Source of the DNA: Flavobacteriaceae bacterium UBA3159
Lineage (GTDB): Bacteria > Bacteroidota > Bacteroidia > Flavobacteriales > Flavobacteriaceae
Length of the DNA: 43,630 nt
Assembly (NCBI GenBank): GCA_002364535.1
Contig: DEYL01000033.1
Coordinates: forward strand, 1 to 43,630
Direction of reading: 5' to 3'
Both the position numbers and the translations under genes were made by a program. The notes beneath the pieces are model-generated. The model saw only the letters and a program-made list of their open reading frames with translations. It searched no databases and had not been told where the DNA came from. Of this stretch, positions 32,091-41,143 are shown piece after piece (the first letter of the stretch is position 1; each line of letters begins with the position of its first letter).

Positions 32091-32747
32091 TCAATGCTCT
32101 TCTTTCTTGAGTAAGTTAGGGGATATGGCTTTAAATTTATTCAGTCGCGGCTTGGAAATATTTAATATATACAGATCATTGGGGTTGTTCTTTTCATAGT
32201 CCTGATGATAGTTCTCTGCGTAATAAAACTTCGATAGTGGCTTGACTTCGGTTACGATTTTCTGTTGATAAACTTTTTCCATTGTGAGTCTAGAAATATG
32301 TTCCTCTATGATTTTCTTTTCTGACTCGTTTTGATAAAAGGCTACGGAGCGGTATTGTGTTCCCCGGTCGGGACCTTGTTGGTTGAGCAGGGTGGGGTCA
32401 TGGGAATCAAAAAAAACTTCTACCAAGGTGACGAAATCAATTATTTTAGGATCATAAATCACTTCCACCGTTTCCGCATGTCCTGTTTTCCCGGTGATTA
32501 CTTGGTAGTAGGTTGGGTTTTTGGTTTTCCCTCCGGCATAGCCGGAATAGGCCTCTTCAACACCTTTTAAGCTTTCGTATACGGATTCTACGCACCAGAA
32601 GCATCCCGAGGCAAAGTAGGCTTTGGCTTTACCTTGAAAGCTCTCATTGGGGTTCCACACAGCCCTTGAACGATCTTCTGGCGCAGGAGCACCAATCTGA
32701 CAAGTGTTTATGAATATTAGACTTAAAAGTAGATGCATGGTTTTCAT
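32091..32747 (-). CDS. msrA: Peptide methionine sulfoxide reductase MsrA
   Basis: Reduces methionine-S-sulfoxide in proteins. A 218-residue protein with catalytic GCFWCVES (Cys49 nucleophile, Cys52 in the resolving position). Other family segments are YSGYAGGKTKNPTY, GHAETVEV, FFDSHDPT and DRGTQYRS. A hydrophobic N-terminus (about 4-20) ending in NTC suggests export, perhaps as a lipoprotein, although the lipobox is poor. An exported MsrA would repair envelope proteins. The C-terminus has the usual YHQDY. It is followed in the cluster by the sulfatase upstream (10-base gap). Confidence 0.92.
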   Translation of the reverse strand: MKTMHLLLSLIFINTCQIGAPAPEDRSRAVWNPNESFQGKAKAYFASGCFWCVESVYESLKGVEEAYSGYAGGKTKNPTYYQVITGKTGHAETVEVIYDPKIIDFVTLVEVFFDSHDPTLLNQQGPDRGTQYRSVAFYQNESEKKIIEEHISRLTMEKVYQQKIVTEVKPLSKFYYAENYHQDYEKNNPNDLYILNISKPRLNKFKAISPNLLKKEEH

Positions 32748-32757
32748 GTTTTTGAGA

Positions 32758-34209
32758 TCAATTAATTCTTCCTACCGGCCGATTTCCAGTTCCTTCAATA
32801 TTGTAAAGTTTATCTCCTAATTTACTTCGCATTTCGTCGGCAAGGACTTTTATTTTTTCGACCACTTCAGGGTGCTGTGAGGCTACGTCATTGGTTTCAC
32901 TGATGTCGTGTTTAAGGTCATACAGCTCAATATTTTCAACCGTATTCATCTCGTATTTGGCCTGATATCCGTCTTGTCCGACTGCTCTGCCGTTGAGGGT
33001 GCGATAGGTGTGAGGAAAATAGAGTTTCCAATCTTGGTATCGAACCCCATGCAATTCATTCTTTTTGTAATAGAAGAAAAAGGCTTGGTGTTGACTTTGG
33101 TCAGTTTTACCAGTCCAAATGTCCCATGCACTTTTTCCGTCAATCTTATTCTTAGGTAAAGTTGCTCCGGTGATTTCTGCAATGGTGGGCAATATATCAA
33201 TGGCCATCATGGGGGTTTCAATAGTTCTTCCTCCTTTAATTCCCTTGGGATAATATACTACACAAGGTTCTCTTTGTCCTCCCTCCCAAGCGGTACCTTT
33301 TCCTTCCCTCAAGGGCAATGCACTGCCCGCATGATTCCCAAAACTCAACCACGGTCCATTATCGCTGGTAAAAATGAATAAGGTGTTTTGGTGGAGTTGA
33401 TGTTCTTTGAGCTTCTTCATGATTTGTCCCACCGACCAATCGATTTCCATAATAACATCTCCATACAAGCCTTGTTCACTTTTTCCTTTGAATTTATCAG
33501 AAACCGCAATGGGCGTATGAGGCATTGGGTGCGGAACATACAAGAAGAATGGGTTCTCTTTGTTTTGCTCAATAAAATTTACGGCAGCTTCAGTAAGTTC
33601 AGTGGTCAATTGCCCTTGATCTTCCAATGTTCGAATTTCTTTGACCACTTCGAAGTTATTGAAGAAAGGAAGTTGTGGGTATGCTTTTGCCAGTCGGTGA
33701 TCCGCAGGGACTTGATTTCCTTCATAATCAACTGGCCACATATCGTTGGAGTAGGGGATGCCCTTAAATTCATCGAAACCGTGGTTATTGGGTAAAAATT
33801 CCGGGTGATGTCCCAGATGCCATTTCCCAAAGATCGCAGTTTTATAACCTTGTGCTTTTAACATTTCTGCCAAGGTGGTTTCCTGTGTATTGATTCCTAT
33901 ATTGTGATGCGGAAATAAGGCACCGGCAATACCAATTCGATTGGGGTAACAACCGGTGAGTAGCGCCGCTCTTGATGCCGAACACACCGCCTGTGCGGCA
34001 TAGAAGTTAGTGAGTTTCAGCCCCTCTTTGGCCATTTGGTCCAAATGTGGGGTGTTGATATTGGGAGACCCAAAACTGCTCAAATCCTGATAGCCCTGAT
34101 CGTCTGTAAAGACTATAATGATATTGGGAGGGGTATTGTTTGAAGACTCAACTTTGGTAGTACAAGAACTCATTACCAAAAGGGAGATCACAATGAATAG
34201 GTTTCTCAT
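32758..34209 (-). CDS. Arylsulfatase-type S1 sulfatase lipoprotein
   Basis: Hydrolyses a sulfate ester, likely on a sugar. The 483-residue protein has the formylglycine site CSASRAALLTG (Cys76), which needs a maturation enzyme outside this window. Calcium ligands include Asp36-Asp37 in FTDDQGYQD, and the substrate loop GKWHLGHHP carries Lys/His. Signal peptide ends in a lipobox-like MSSC (Cys16), so it is probably membrane-anchored. Together with the GH95 gene 27 kb away it fits use of sulfated fucose-containing polysaccharides, though they are not in one operon. Its substrate subfamily is not assigned. Confidence 0.92.
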   Translation of the reverse strand: MRNLFIVISLLVMSSCTTKVESSNNTPPNIIIVFTDDQGYQDLSSFGSPNINTPHLDQMAKEGLKLTNFYAAQAVCSASRAALLTGCYPNRIGIAGALFPHHNIGINTQETTLAEMLKAQGYKTAIFGKWHLGHHPEFLPNNHGFDEFKGIPYSNDMWPVDYEGNQVPADHRLAKAYPQLPFFNNFEVVKEIRTLEDQGQLTTELTEAAVNFIEQNKENPFFLYVPHPMPHTPIAVSDKFKGKSEQGLYGDVIMEIDWSVGQIMKKLKEHQLHQNTLFIFTSDNGPWLSFGNHAGSALPLREGKGTAWEGGQREPCVVYYPKGIKGGRTIETPMMAIDILPTIAEITGATLPKNKIDGKSAWDIWTGKTDQSQHQAFFFYYKKNELHGVRYQDWKLYFPHTYRTLNGRAVGQDGYQAKYEMNTVENIELYDLKHDISETNDVASQHPEVVEKIKVLADEMRSKLGDKLYNIEGTGNRPVGRIN

Positions 34210-34254
34210 GTAGTTGTTTTTTTAAAAGTACAAATTTTACTCCACTAACATCAT

Positions 34255-35391
34255 TTATAACTGAGCCATAAAGGACATCAAAGACTGTCCAAAAGATTTC
34301 CAACTGTATTTCTTACCTACTTTTTGAAAGAAGGGTTGAAATTCTGAAAGCCTATCATCAGAGAGTATTTTATTTAGGTTCTCGGCTATTTTTAGAGATT
34401 CGATTTCTGTGATCATTCCGGTTTGATCCTCCAAAATGGGGGTGTTAAGGCCCGGAAGGTCAGATACCAAAAGTGGTGTTTTGAAATGGTAGGCCAAGGG
34501 GGTTACTCCACTTTGAGTAGCACTGATATAGGTTTGAGCAATGACATCTGCTGCGCAAAAAGCATGCGTGGCCTTTTGGGTATTGGCATAGTTGAAGTCA
34601 CAAATTACTCGCTCACTGAGTTTGTGTTTTTGGATGAGTTCGGTGTATTTATGTTGTGGTTCATATGTCTCACCCACTATGGCCAAGATCACATCCGAGC
34701 GATTCAGTGGGGTTTTAGAAAAAGCTTCTATGAGTAAATCCAAGCCTTTGTATTTTCTGATTAAACCGAAAAACAATACAATTTTTTTGTTTTGGGGCCA
34801 GCCCAATGCCTTACGAGCTTTTTCTTGGGTGATGGCTTGAGGTAAGTGGTCTGAAATGGGATGGAATCCCTTCCATACCGGCAGCTGAGGTTCGTTGGAC
34901 GAAATTTGATCCCCAACAGCCGTTGATAGGGAAGCAAAGGCATCCATTTGACTTGAAAAAATTCGGGTTAGGCTTTTGTCCCAGAACTTGGTTTCATGGG
35001 GAATCCAATTATCGACAAGGCCTATTTTTTTGATGGTTTTATGAATCCCCCGTGCAATGAAATACCAACAAGGGGCAAGGAATGGAGTCCAGTATCTAAA
35101 AATTACATAATCAGGTTTAAGCCGGTTGATGGATCGGGCAACCTTTAACCAATTTAAGGGGTTGAAACTGTGAATTTTTCTTTTGATTTTGAGTTGATCC
35201 GGGCCCTTTTCATCACTGAATTGAGTTTTACCGGGAAAGAGAAGTTCAGGATATTGGGTCGTAAAGGTGAAGACCTTCACATCATGCCCGAGTGTTTTCA
35301 AATTTTGGGCTAAATAATTCTGGGTATCTGCAATACCGCCTCGAAAAGGGTGTGCAGGTCCTAACAACAATACTTTTTTCTTATCCTTCAT
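34255..35391 (-). CDS. GT4-type glycosyltransferase
   Basis: A 378-residue cytoplasmic glycosyltransferase with GT-B fold. The N-domain opens VLLLGPAHPFRGGIADTQNYL (sugar-acceptor loop GGIA). The C-domain has KIVLFFGLIRKYKGLDLLIEAF and the nucleotide-sugar EX7E-like region SATQSGVTPLAYHFKTPLLVSDLPGL. Likely adds a sugar to a glycan or lipid; the acceptor is unknown. It overlaps the sterol desaturase-like gene upstream by 11 bases, so coupled. Confidence 0.85.
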   Translation of the reverse strand: MKDKKKVLLLGPAHPFRGGIADTQNYLAQNLKTLGHDVKVFTFTTQYPELLFPGKTQFSDEKGPDQLKIKRKIHSFNPLNWLKVARSINRLKPDYVIFRYWTPFLAPCWYFIARGIHKTIKKIGLVDNWIPHETKFWDKSLTRIFSSQMDAFASLSTAVGDQISSNEPQLPVWKGFHPISDHLPQAITQEKARKALGWPQNKKIVLFFGLIRKYKGLDLLIEAFSKTPLNRSDVILAIVGETYEPQHKYTELIQKHKLSERVICDFNYANTQKATHAFCAADVIAQTYISATQSGVTPLAYHFKTPLLVSDLPGLNTPILEDQTGMITEIESLKIAENLNKILSDDRLSEFQPFFQKVGKKYSWKSFGQSLMSFMAQL

Positions 35392-36646
35392 TCAAAGGGG
35401 TGGTCTTCTTTTTTTTATCTAGCATTTGCAACCCTATGATACTGAATGAAAAGTAGATGATTCCAAAGTAGAACAATCCTGGAATATTAGTCGAATAAAA
35501 GTCACTTTGATAGGGTAGACAAAAAAACAATAAGCCTAAGAAGTTTCTACCCAATTCAAAAGAATAGGACCATTGATAACCATCCATCAGTGAGGTGAAA
35601 CCAAAAATACTGATCATGATCAGTCCGCCCATAAGGAGTGCTTGAGAGGAAGAAAACGACCCGTAGTTGGAGAGCAATAAGAGCAACAAAACCGTGATGC
35701 ACAGCCATTGGATAAGTGCCCAAGCTTTTTTGAAATAACTCACCTCGGGATTATATTTTTCGAAGGGGGATTCAGTACTTATTCTTGTTCTGGGGAATTT
35801 CAAAGCCACATCATCGGGTCGATATCCGGTGGGTCTCCACCACAATGTAAGTTTATCTTTCCAAGAACGGGTGTGCCAGGCATCCTGAATCATACCCCAT
35901 AGATGTTGAAAGTTGATGATCAAAGGGTTCCAGGTATGCACCGGTTTAAGTACCCCGTAAACAGGAGGTTCTTCCTCTAATTCTTCCTGAAAGGTTCCAA
36001 ACCAGCGGTCCCAAACACAAAAAATAGCGGCTAAGTTTTTATCAATATATATGGGGTTGATGGCATGATGAACACGATGTTGTGATGGGGTAACTAGAAC
36101 ATATTCAAGGAATCCGAGTTTTCCAATGTGCTGGGTGTGATACCAAAATTGACCAAACAAATGAAGGGGAGCCAAGACACTGATGATTTGTTGAGGGACA
36201 CCGAGCAAGGCTGCAGGAATTAAAAATAAAGCAGAATAACCCAATATATTCGATATACTTTGCCTCAGGGCACAAGCCAGATTAAACTCCTCGCTGCTGT
36301 GGTGGATCACATGTTGGTTCCAAAAGAAATTGATTTTATGATTCAATCGATGCCCCCAGTAACTCGCAAAATCAATACAGACAAACGCAATGGCGTACAA
36401 TGACCAGCTGTTTTCTAGCTTGATCAGAGCAAGCTTTTCAAGTAAATAAGGATAAGAAACGATGACCACTACCAAACCCAAAATGTCATTGAGAATATTG
36501 GTCATACCGGAACTCAAGCTGGACAGGGTATCCATAAATCTATGTGTCTGCTTGCCGGTATAGTGACCGTAGGCAATCTCTGCAATAATTAATATTAAAA
36601 AAAAGGGAACTACCCACAACAAAATCTTAGCATAAACTTCCATCAC
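35381..36646 (-). CDS. Sterol desaturase/fatty acid hydroxylase-like protein
   Basis: A 421-residue membrane di-iron enzyme of the fatty acid hydroxylase superfamily. Histidine boxes HRLNH (99-103), HxxHH (112-116) and HRVHH (190-194) bind two irons. Membrane helices flank them, and an extra C-terminal membrane region of about 100 residues follows, longer than the minimal family domain (about 270-300). Likely hydroxylates or desaturates a lipid. Its substrate is unknown; bacteria of this group lack sterols, so a fatty acid or hopanoid is more likely, which is inference. Overlaps the glycosyltransferase gene, and lies 29 bases after secA. Confidence 0.87.
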   Translation of the reverse strand: MMEVYAKILLWVVPFFLILIIAEIAYGHYTGKQTHRFMDTLSSLSSGMTNILNDILGLVVVIVSYPYLLEKLALIKLENSWSLYAIAFVCIDFASYWGHRLNHKINFFWNQHVIHHSSEEFNLACALRQSISNILGYSALFLIPAALLGVPQQIISVLAPLHLFGQFWYHTQHIGKLGFLEYVLVTPSQHRVHHAINPIYIDKNLAAIFCVWDRWFGTFQEELEEEPPVYGVLKPVHTWNPLIINFQHLWGMIQDAWHTRSWKDKLTLWWRPTGYRPDDVALKFPRTRISTESPFEKYNPEVSYFKKAWALIQWLCITVLLLLLLSNYGSFSSSQALLMGGLIMISIFGFTSLMDGYQWSYSFELGRNFLGLLFFCLPYQSDFYSTNIPGLFYFGIIYFSFSIIGLQMLDKKKKTTPLNEG

Positions 36647-36675
36647 CCTATTATTGCGATCACTAATTTATAAAA

Positions 36676-39600
36676 TTAATTATTGATGACCCACTCCCCC
36701 TTGTTGATCAGTGGCTCGGCTTGCTTGAATTTGATGGTTTTTGTTTGGCCTGAACTGACATTTCGGATGACTACCTTTTCGTTTCTTCCGATTTTGGGTC
36801 GTTCTCTAACAATGGTTTCTACCACATTTCTTTGTCCACCACCAGCGCCAGCTCCTACATTGCGATTTCGTTGTGCCATTTCATCGGTGTTGAGGACTTC
36901 ATCTTTTGAAGTTCTGTATCCTTTGGGTGTGGCGGGTCTTCTTTTGGCTTCTTGAATCTGATCATTACTTTGACTGGGAAGACCCCCCTTAAATAGGAAA
37001 GAAAGTACTTCTTTGTTCAAATTATTAATCATGGTCTTAAAGAGTTCAAAGGCCTCAAATTTGTAAATCAAAAGGGGATCTTTTTGCTCGTGAACGGCCA
37101 GTTGGACGGATTGTTTGAGTTCGTCCATTTTGCGTAGATGGGTTTTCCAAGCCTCATCGATCAACGCCAAGGTGATGTTCCTTTCGAAATCCTGAACCAA
37201 ATATTTACCTTCAGTTTCGTAGGCCTTTTGCAGGTTGGTCACCACTTTTAATGTTTTGATCCCATCGGTAAAAGGCACAACGATTCTTTCGAATGTATTA
37301 CCAGGTCGTTCATAAACTTCTTTGATTACAGGATATGCCAATGCGGCATTGGCAGTAATTTTATTGCTGTAATGTTCGCTAAGTTGATCGTATAGCTGGT
37401 CGATGATTTCGTTTTCTGCGGTTTCCTGAAAGGCCTCCTCTGTTATAGGAGAAGTGATGGAAAAATTACTGATAACCTCAAATTCAAAGTTTTTAAAATC
37501 ATTGGAGGATTTGTTGGTCAATGTGATTTCCTCACATGTATCGTAGAGAATATTGGCGATATCGAGTTTGATTCTGTCTCCACTCAGTGCGTGTTTTCTT
37601 CTTTTGTAAATGACTTCCCGCTGGGAATTCATTACATCATCGTATTCCAGTAATCTTTTTCTGATACCAAAGTTGTTTTCTTCAACCTTTTTTTGCGCCC
37701 GTTCTATGGATTTGGTCATCATAGAATGTTGAATCACTTCGCCTTCCTCAAGTCCCATTCTGTCCATGACTTTGGCCACACGATCGGAGCCAAAAAGTCG
37801 CATGAGGTTGTCTTCTAAAGAGACGTAAAATTGTGAGCTTCCAGGGTCTCCCTGTCTACCGGATCGACCTCTAAGCTGGCGGTCTACCCGTCTTGAATCG
37901 TGACGTTCTGTTCCGATAATGGCCAGTCCACCTGATTGTTTTACGGTATCGGATAGTTTAATGTCGGTTCCCCTTCCGGCCATGTTAGTTGCTATGGTAA
38001 CAATCCCTGGGTTTCCTGCCTCTGCCACAATATCAGCCTCTCTTTTGTGCAATTTGGCATTTAATACATTGTGGTGTACTTTTCTGATGTTAAGCATCTT
38101 ACTCAACAACTCAGATATTTCTACAGAGGTGGTACCAATCAGTACCGGTCGACCAGCTTTTGACAAAGCAGTTACTTCCTCAATCACGGCATTGTATTTC
38201 TCCCGCTTGGTTTTGTAGATCAAGTCATCTCGATCTTTTCGGGCAATGGGTCTGTTGGTAGGAATTTCTATGACATCTAGTTTGTAAATTTCCCAGAATT
38301 CTCCGGCTTCGGTAATGGCTGTACCTGTCATTCCAGACAATTTTTCATACATCCTGAAATAGTTCTGAAGAGTGATGGTTGCAAAAGTCTGGGTAGCGGC
38401 TTCAATTTTTACATTTTCTTTGGCCTCAATAGCTTGATGGAGTCCGTCGGAATATCTTCTGCCATCCATGATCCTTCCCGTTTGTTCATCCACAATCATG
38501 ACCTTGTTTTCCATTACCACGTATTCAACATCTTTCTCAAAAAGGGTGAAGGCTTTAAAGAGTTGATTCATGGAATGGATGCGTTCTCCTTTGACGCTGA
38601 AGTCTTGGAAGAGTTGTTCTTTGAGTGCAGCTTCTTCTTTAGGTTCGAGCTGTTGATTTTCGATTTTTGCAATCTCACCACCAATGTCAGGTAGGACAAA
38701 AAAGTTCTTATCTTCATTTTCCGATGAAAGTGTTTCGATTCCTTTATCTGTCAATTCTATTTGATTGGTTTTCTCATCAATGGTAAAATACAATTCAGCA
38801 TCAACTTTAGGCATTTCCCTATTGTTGTCTTGCATATAGAAGTTTTCCGTCTTTTGTAGGAGTTGTCTTACTCCTTCCTGACTTAGAAACTTGATGAGGC
38901 TTTTGTTTTTGGGCAGTCCCCTAAAAACCCTCAGGAGAAGAAATCCACCATCTTTGGTGTCTCCCTCACTGATTTTCTTTTTGGCCTCTGCCAGTACTCC
39001 GGTGAGAAATGATCTCTGTTGGGCCACTAATGCAGAAACCTTTGGTTTGAGTAAATTAAATTCGTGTCGGTCTCCTTCGGGAGTAGGTCCAGAGATGATT
39101 AATGGGGTTCTGGCATCGTCAATCAAAACAGAATCGACCTCATCGACAATGGCGTAGTGATGTTTGGGTTGAACCAAATCAGTATTTGAATGCGCCATAT
39201 TGTCCCTGAGGTAGTCAAAACCAAACTCATTGTTAGTTCCATAAATAATGTCAGCCAAATAAGCTTTTCTCCTTTCGGGACTATTTGGTTTGTGGTAATC
39301 AATACAATCTACACTCATGCCGTGAAACTCGAATAATGGTCCCATCCAAGCGCTGTCTCGCTTGGCCAAGTAATCGTTTACTGTAACCAGGTGAACTCCT
39401 TTCCCCGTTAGGGCATTTAAATAGACAGGCAGGGTTGCCACCAAAGTTTTTCCTTCTCCGGTCTGCATCTCGGCAATTTTACCTTGATGAAGAACGATAC
39501 CACCGATCAATTGTACATCGTAGTGGATCATGTCCCAAATAATGGGTTTACCGGCAGCATCCCAGGCGTTGGACCAAATGGCATGATCACCTTTTAAGTT

Positions 39601-40041
39601 AACGTAGCTTTTATCTTGTGAGAGTTGACGGTCAAACTCACTTGCAGATACGCTAATGGTGCTGTTTTCAACAAATCTTTTCGCCGTTTCTTTTACCACA
39701 GCAAATGCTTCGGGTAAAATTTCTTCAAGGGTTTGCGCGATGATATTTTCACTTTCGGTGGTCAAATTGTCAACCTTCTGATATAGGTTTTCTTTTTGAT
39801 CAATGTCTTCAGTTTTTTCAATTTCGGATTTGATCTCCTGAATTTGATCATTGACCTCCTTTAAATCAGTACTGAGTTTGTTCTTAAAAGACAGGGTTTT
39901 GTCTCTCAGTTCATCATTGCTGAGGTCTTTGTATGAATTGAAGTTGGAATTGATTTGGTCTACCAAGGGCAAGATTTTAGCCAAATCTTTTTTGGTTTTA
40001 TCTCCAACAAAAACTTTTAAAACGGAATTTAATAGGCTCAT
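36676..40041 (-). CDS. secA: Preprotein translocase ATPase SecA
   Basis: A 1121-residue SecA that powers protein export through SecYEG. Walker A MQTGEGKT is at 192-199 and DEVDS at 300-304, about 90 residues later than in E. coli because of two N-terminal inserts: a helical charged one near 57-102 and another near 131-165. A further insert lies near 335-410 before the second motor part. GRIMDGRRYSDGLHQAIEAKE and the helicase segment QLRGRSGRQGDPG are intact. The C-terminus lacks the CxCx8CH zinc tail; a basic tail (about 1085-1121) replaces it. This long form is known in Bacteroidota. Confidence 0.96.
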   Translation of the reverse strand: MSLLNSVLKVFVGDKTKKDLAKILPLVDQINSNFNSYKDLSNDELRDKTLSFKNKLSTDLKEVNDQIQEIKSEIEKTEDIDQKENLYQKVDNLTTESENIIAQTLEEILPEAFAVVKETAKRFVENSTISVSASEFDRQLSQDKSYVNLKGDHAIWSNAWDAAGKPIIWDMIHYDVQLIGGIVLHQGKIAEMQTGEGKTLVATLPVYLNALTGKGVHLVTVNDYLAKRDSAWMGPLFEFHGMSVDCIDYHKPNSPERRKAYLADIIYGTNNEFGFDYLRDNMAHSNTDLVQPKHHYAIVDEVDSVLIDDARTPLIISGPTPEGDRHEFNLLKPKVSALVAQQRSFLTGVLAEAKKKISEGDTKDGGFLLLRVFRGLPKNKSLIKFLSQEGVRQLLQKTENFYMQDNNREMPKVDAELYFTIDEKTNQIELTDKGIETLSSENEDKNFFVLPDIGGEIAKIENQQLEPKEEAALKEQLFQDFSVKGERIHSMNQLFKAFTLFEKDVEYVVMENKVMIVDEQTGRIMDGRRYSDGLHQAIEAKENVKIEAATQTFATITLQNYFRMYEKLSGMTGTAITEAGEFWEIYKLDVIEIPTNRPIARKDRDDLIYKTKREKYNAVIEEVTALSKAGRPVLIGTTSVEISELLSKMLNIRKVHHNVLNAKLHKREADIVAEAGNPGIVTIATNMAGRGTDIKLSDTVKQSGGLAIIGTERHDSRRVDRQLRGRSGRQGDPGSSQFYVSLEDNLMRLFGSDRVAKVMDRMGLEEGEVIQHSMMTKSIERAQKKVEENNFGIRKRLLEYDDVMNSQREVIYKRRKHALSGDRIKLDIANILYDTCEEITLTNKSSNDFKNFEFEVISNFSITSPITEEAFQETAENEIIDQLYDQLSEHYSNKITANAALAYPVIKEVYERPGNTFERIVVPFTDGIKTLKVVTNLQKAYETEGKYLVQDFERNITLALIDEAWKTHLRKMDELKQSVQLAVHEQKDPLLIYKFEAFELFKTMINNLNKEVLSFLFKGGLPSQSNDQIQEAKRRPATPKGYRTSKDEVLNTDEMAQRNRNVGAGAGGGQRNVVETIVRERPKIGRNEKVVIRNVSSGQTKTIKFKQAEPLINKGEWVINN

Positions 40042-40072
40042 TCTTTAGTTTTAAATCTGAATAAAATTAAGC

Positions 40073-40097
40073 AAAAAAAAAGCCTCATTTGAGACTT
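40073..40097 (-). terminator. Terminator after DUF2795 gene
   Basis: Read on the minus strand, AAGTCTC/GAGGCTT with loop AAAT is followed by nine T. It separates the DUF2795 gene from secA, so secA has its own promoter (a near-consensus TAATTTTA lies before it). Confidence 0.8.
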
Positions 40098-40117
40098 TTA
40101 GTTTTTGATTTTTGAGA

Positions 40118-40339
40118 TTAATACTCATCCTCATTCCAAAGATAATCCTCCTCGGTTGGAAAGTCGGGCCATATTTCTTCAATAGATTCATAAACATCCC
40201 CTTCATCTTCCATAGATTGTAAGTTTTCAACTACCTCCAAGGGTGCTCCGGTTCGAATCGAAAAATCAATTAATTCGTCTTTGGTCGCCGGCCAGGGGGC
40301 ATCACTGAGATATGAGGCAAGTTCTAACGTCCAATACAT
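40118..40339 (-). CDS. DUF2795 protein
   Basis: A 73-residue protein whose N-terminal half matches the DUF2795 pattern (MYWTLELASYLSDAPWPATKDELIDFSIRTGAP, with a helical acidic C-terminal tail). The function is unknown. The tail is strongly acidic (EEDYLWNEDEY). Its own promoter and terminator indicate separate transcription. Confidence 0.85.
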   Translation of the reverse strand: MYWTLELASYLSDAPWPATKDELIDFSIRTGAPLEVVENLQSMEDEGDVYESIEEIWPDFPTEEDYLWNEDEY

Positions 40340-40355
40340 AAGTTAAAAATTTCTG

Positions 40356-40363
40356 CAAAAATA
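40356..40363 (-). promoter_or_regulatory. Bacteroidota -7 element (TATTTTTG) for DUF2795 gene
   Basis: An exact minus-strand match 16 bases before the ATG. CTTG lies 19 bases further upstream, a 3/4 match to TTTG. Confidence 0.5.
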
Positions 40364-40394
40364 GATTTTTAATAGAATTATCCAAGAAGTGTTG

Positions 40395-40961
40395 CTATTT
40401 TTTTTTGGTAATCCATTTTATTTCTTCAACTTCATAATCTCGCGCTAATTTTCTTGATAATATGAAAAGGAAATCTGAAAGTCTGTTGATATATGCAATG
40501 ATTATATGGGGTATATTTTCAATCTCATTCAATTCGGTCACGAATCTTTCTGCTCTTCTACAAGTGCAACGGGCCAAATGTGCGTATGAAACAATGATAT
40601 TACCCCCTGGAATTACAAAGTTTTTCAGTTCCGGAAGCTCATCGTTGATTAGATCGATTTGATCTTCAAGATATTTGACATTTTCATCGTCTATCGGTTC
40701 TAATATCTTGACCAATTTGGAAACCTTATAAGAAGTGTCATCGGCTAATTGAGAGGCCACAGTCATCAATTCATTTTGAATTCTAACTAGGGTATTTTCA
40801 GTATTTTTATCGATCTTAAAATTTCTGATCATACCCACCCAAGCATTCAATTCGTCAACGGTCCCGTAGGCTTTTATCCTGACATGGTGCTTACTTACAC
40901 GTTTGCCCGAGAGCAACGCTGTAGTTCCATCATCTCCTTTTTTTGTGTAAAGTTTGTTCAT
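40395..40961 (-). CDS. Cob(I)alamin adenosyltransferase (PduO type)
   Basis: Makes adenosylcobalamin from cob(I)alamin and ATP. The protein of about 188 residues (start MNKLYTKKGDDG at 40961; earlier in-frame ATGs at 40967 and 40982 are possible) has the ATP-binding N-terminal TKKGDDGTTALLSGKRVSK. The helical bundle has the AYGTVDELNAWVG segment and the CTCRRAERF segment with the conserved Arg residues that bind ATP. Length is normal. Suggests the cell uses or salvages B12. No B12 riboswitch was seen upstream. Confidence 0.93.
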   Translation of the reverse strand: MNKLYTKKGDDGTTALLSGKRVSKHHVRIKAYGTVDELNAWVGMIRNFKIDKNTENTLVRIQNELMTVASQLADDTSYKVSKLVKILEPIDDENVKYLEDQIDLINDELPELKNFVIPGGNIIVSYAHLARCTCRRAERFVTELNEIENIPHIIIAYINRLSDFLFILSRKLARDYEVEEIKWITKKK

Positions 40962-41143
40962 ACTCATATCTATCCATTTCATTATATCATTGGGAAATGT
41001 AAATTAAGGCTTTTACTTTTTTAGTCTTAAATTTTTCATTTCTGCGAAAATAATAATAATTAATCATTGATTGTATAAAACCATCACAAATCAAAAATCT
41101 TTTTGAAGGTATTATTTGTAAGCGTATAATGCGCCTAACTTCA

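Noticed and set aside
40983..41143. B12 riboswitch upstream of the cobalamin adenosyltransferase
   Set aside because: The 161 bases are AT-rich and lack a B12-box-like sequence or strong stems.
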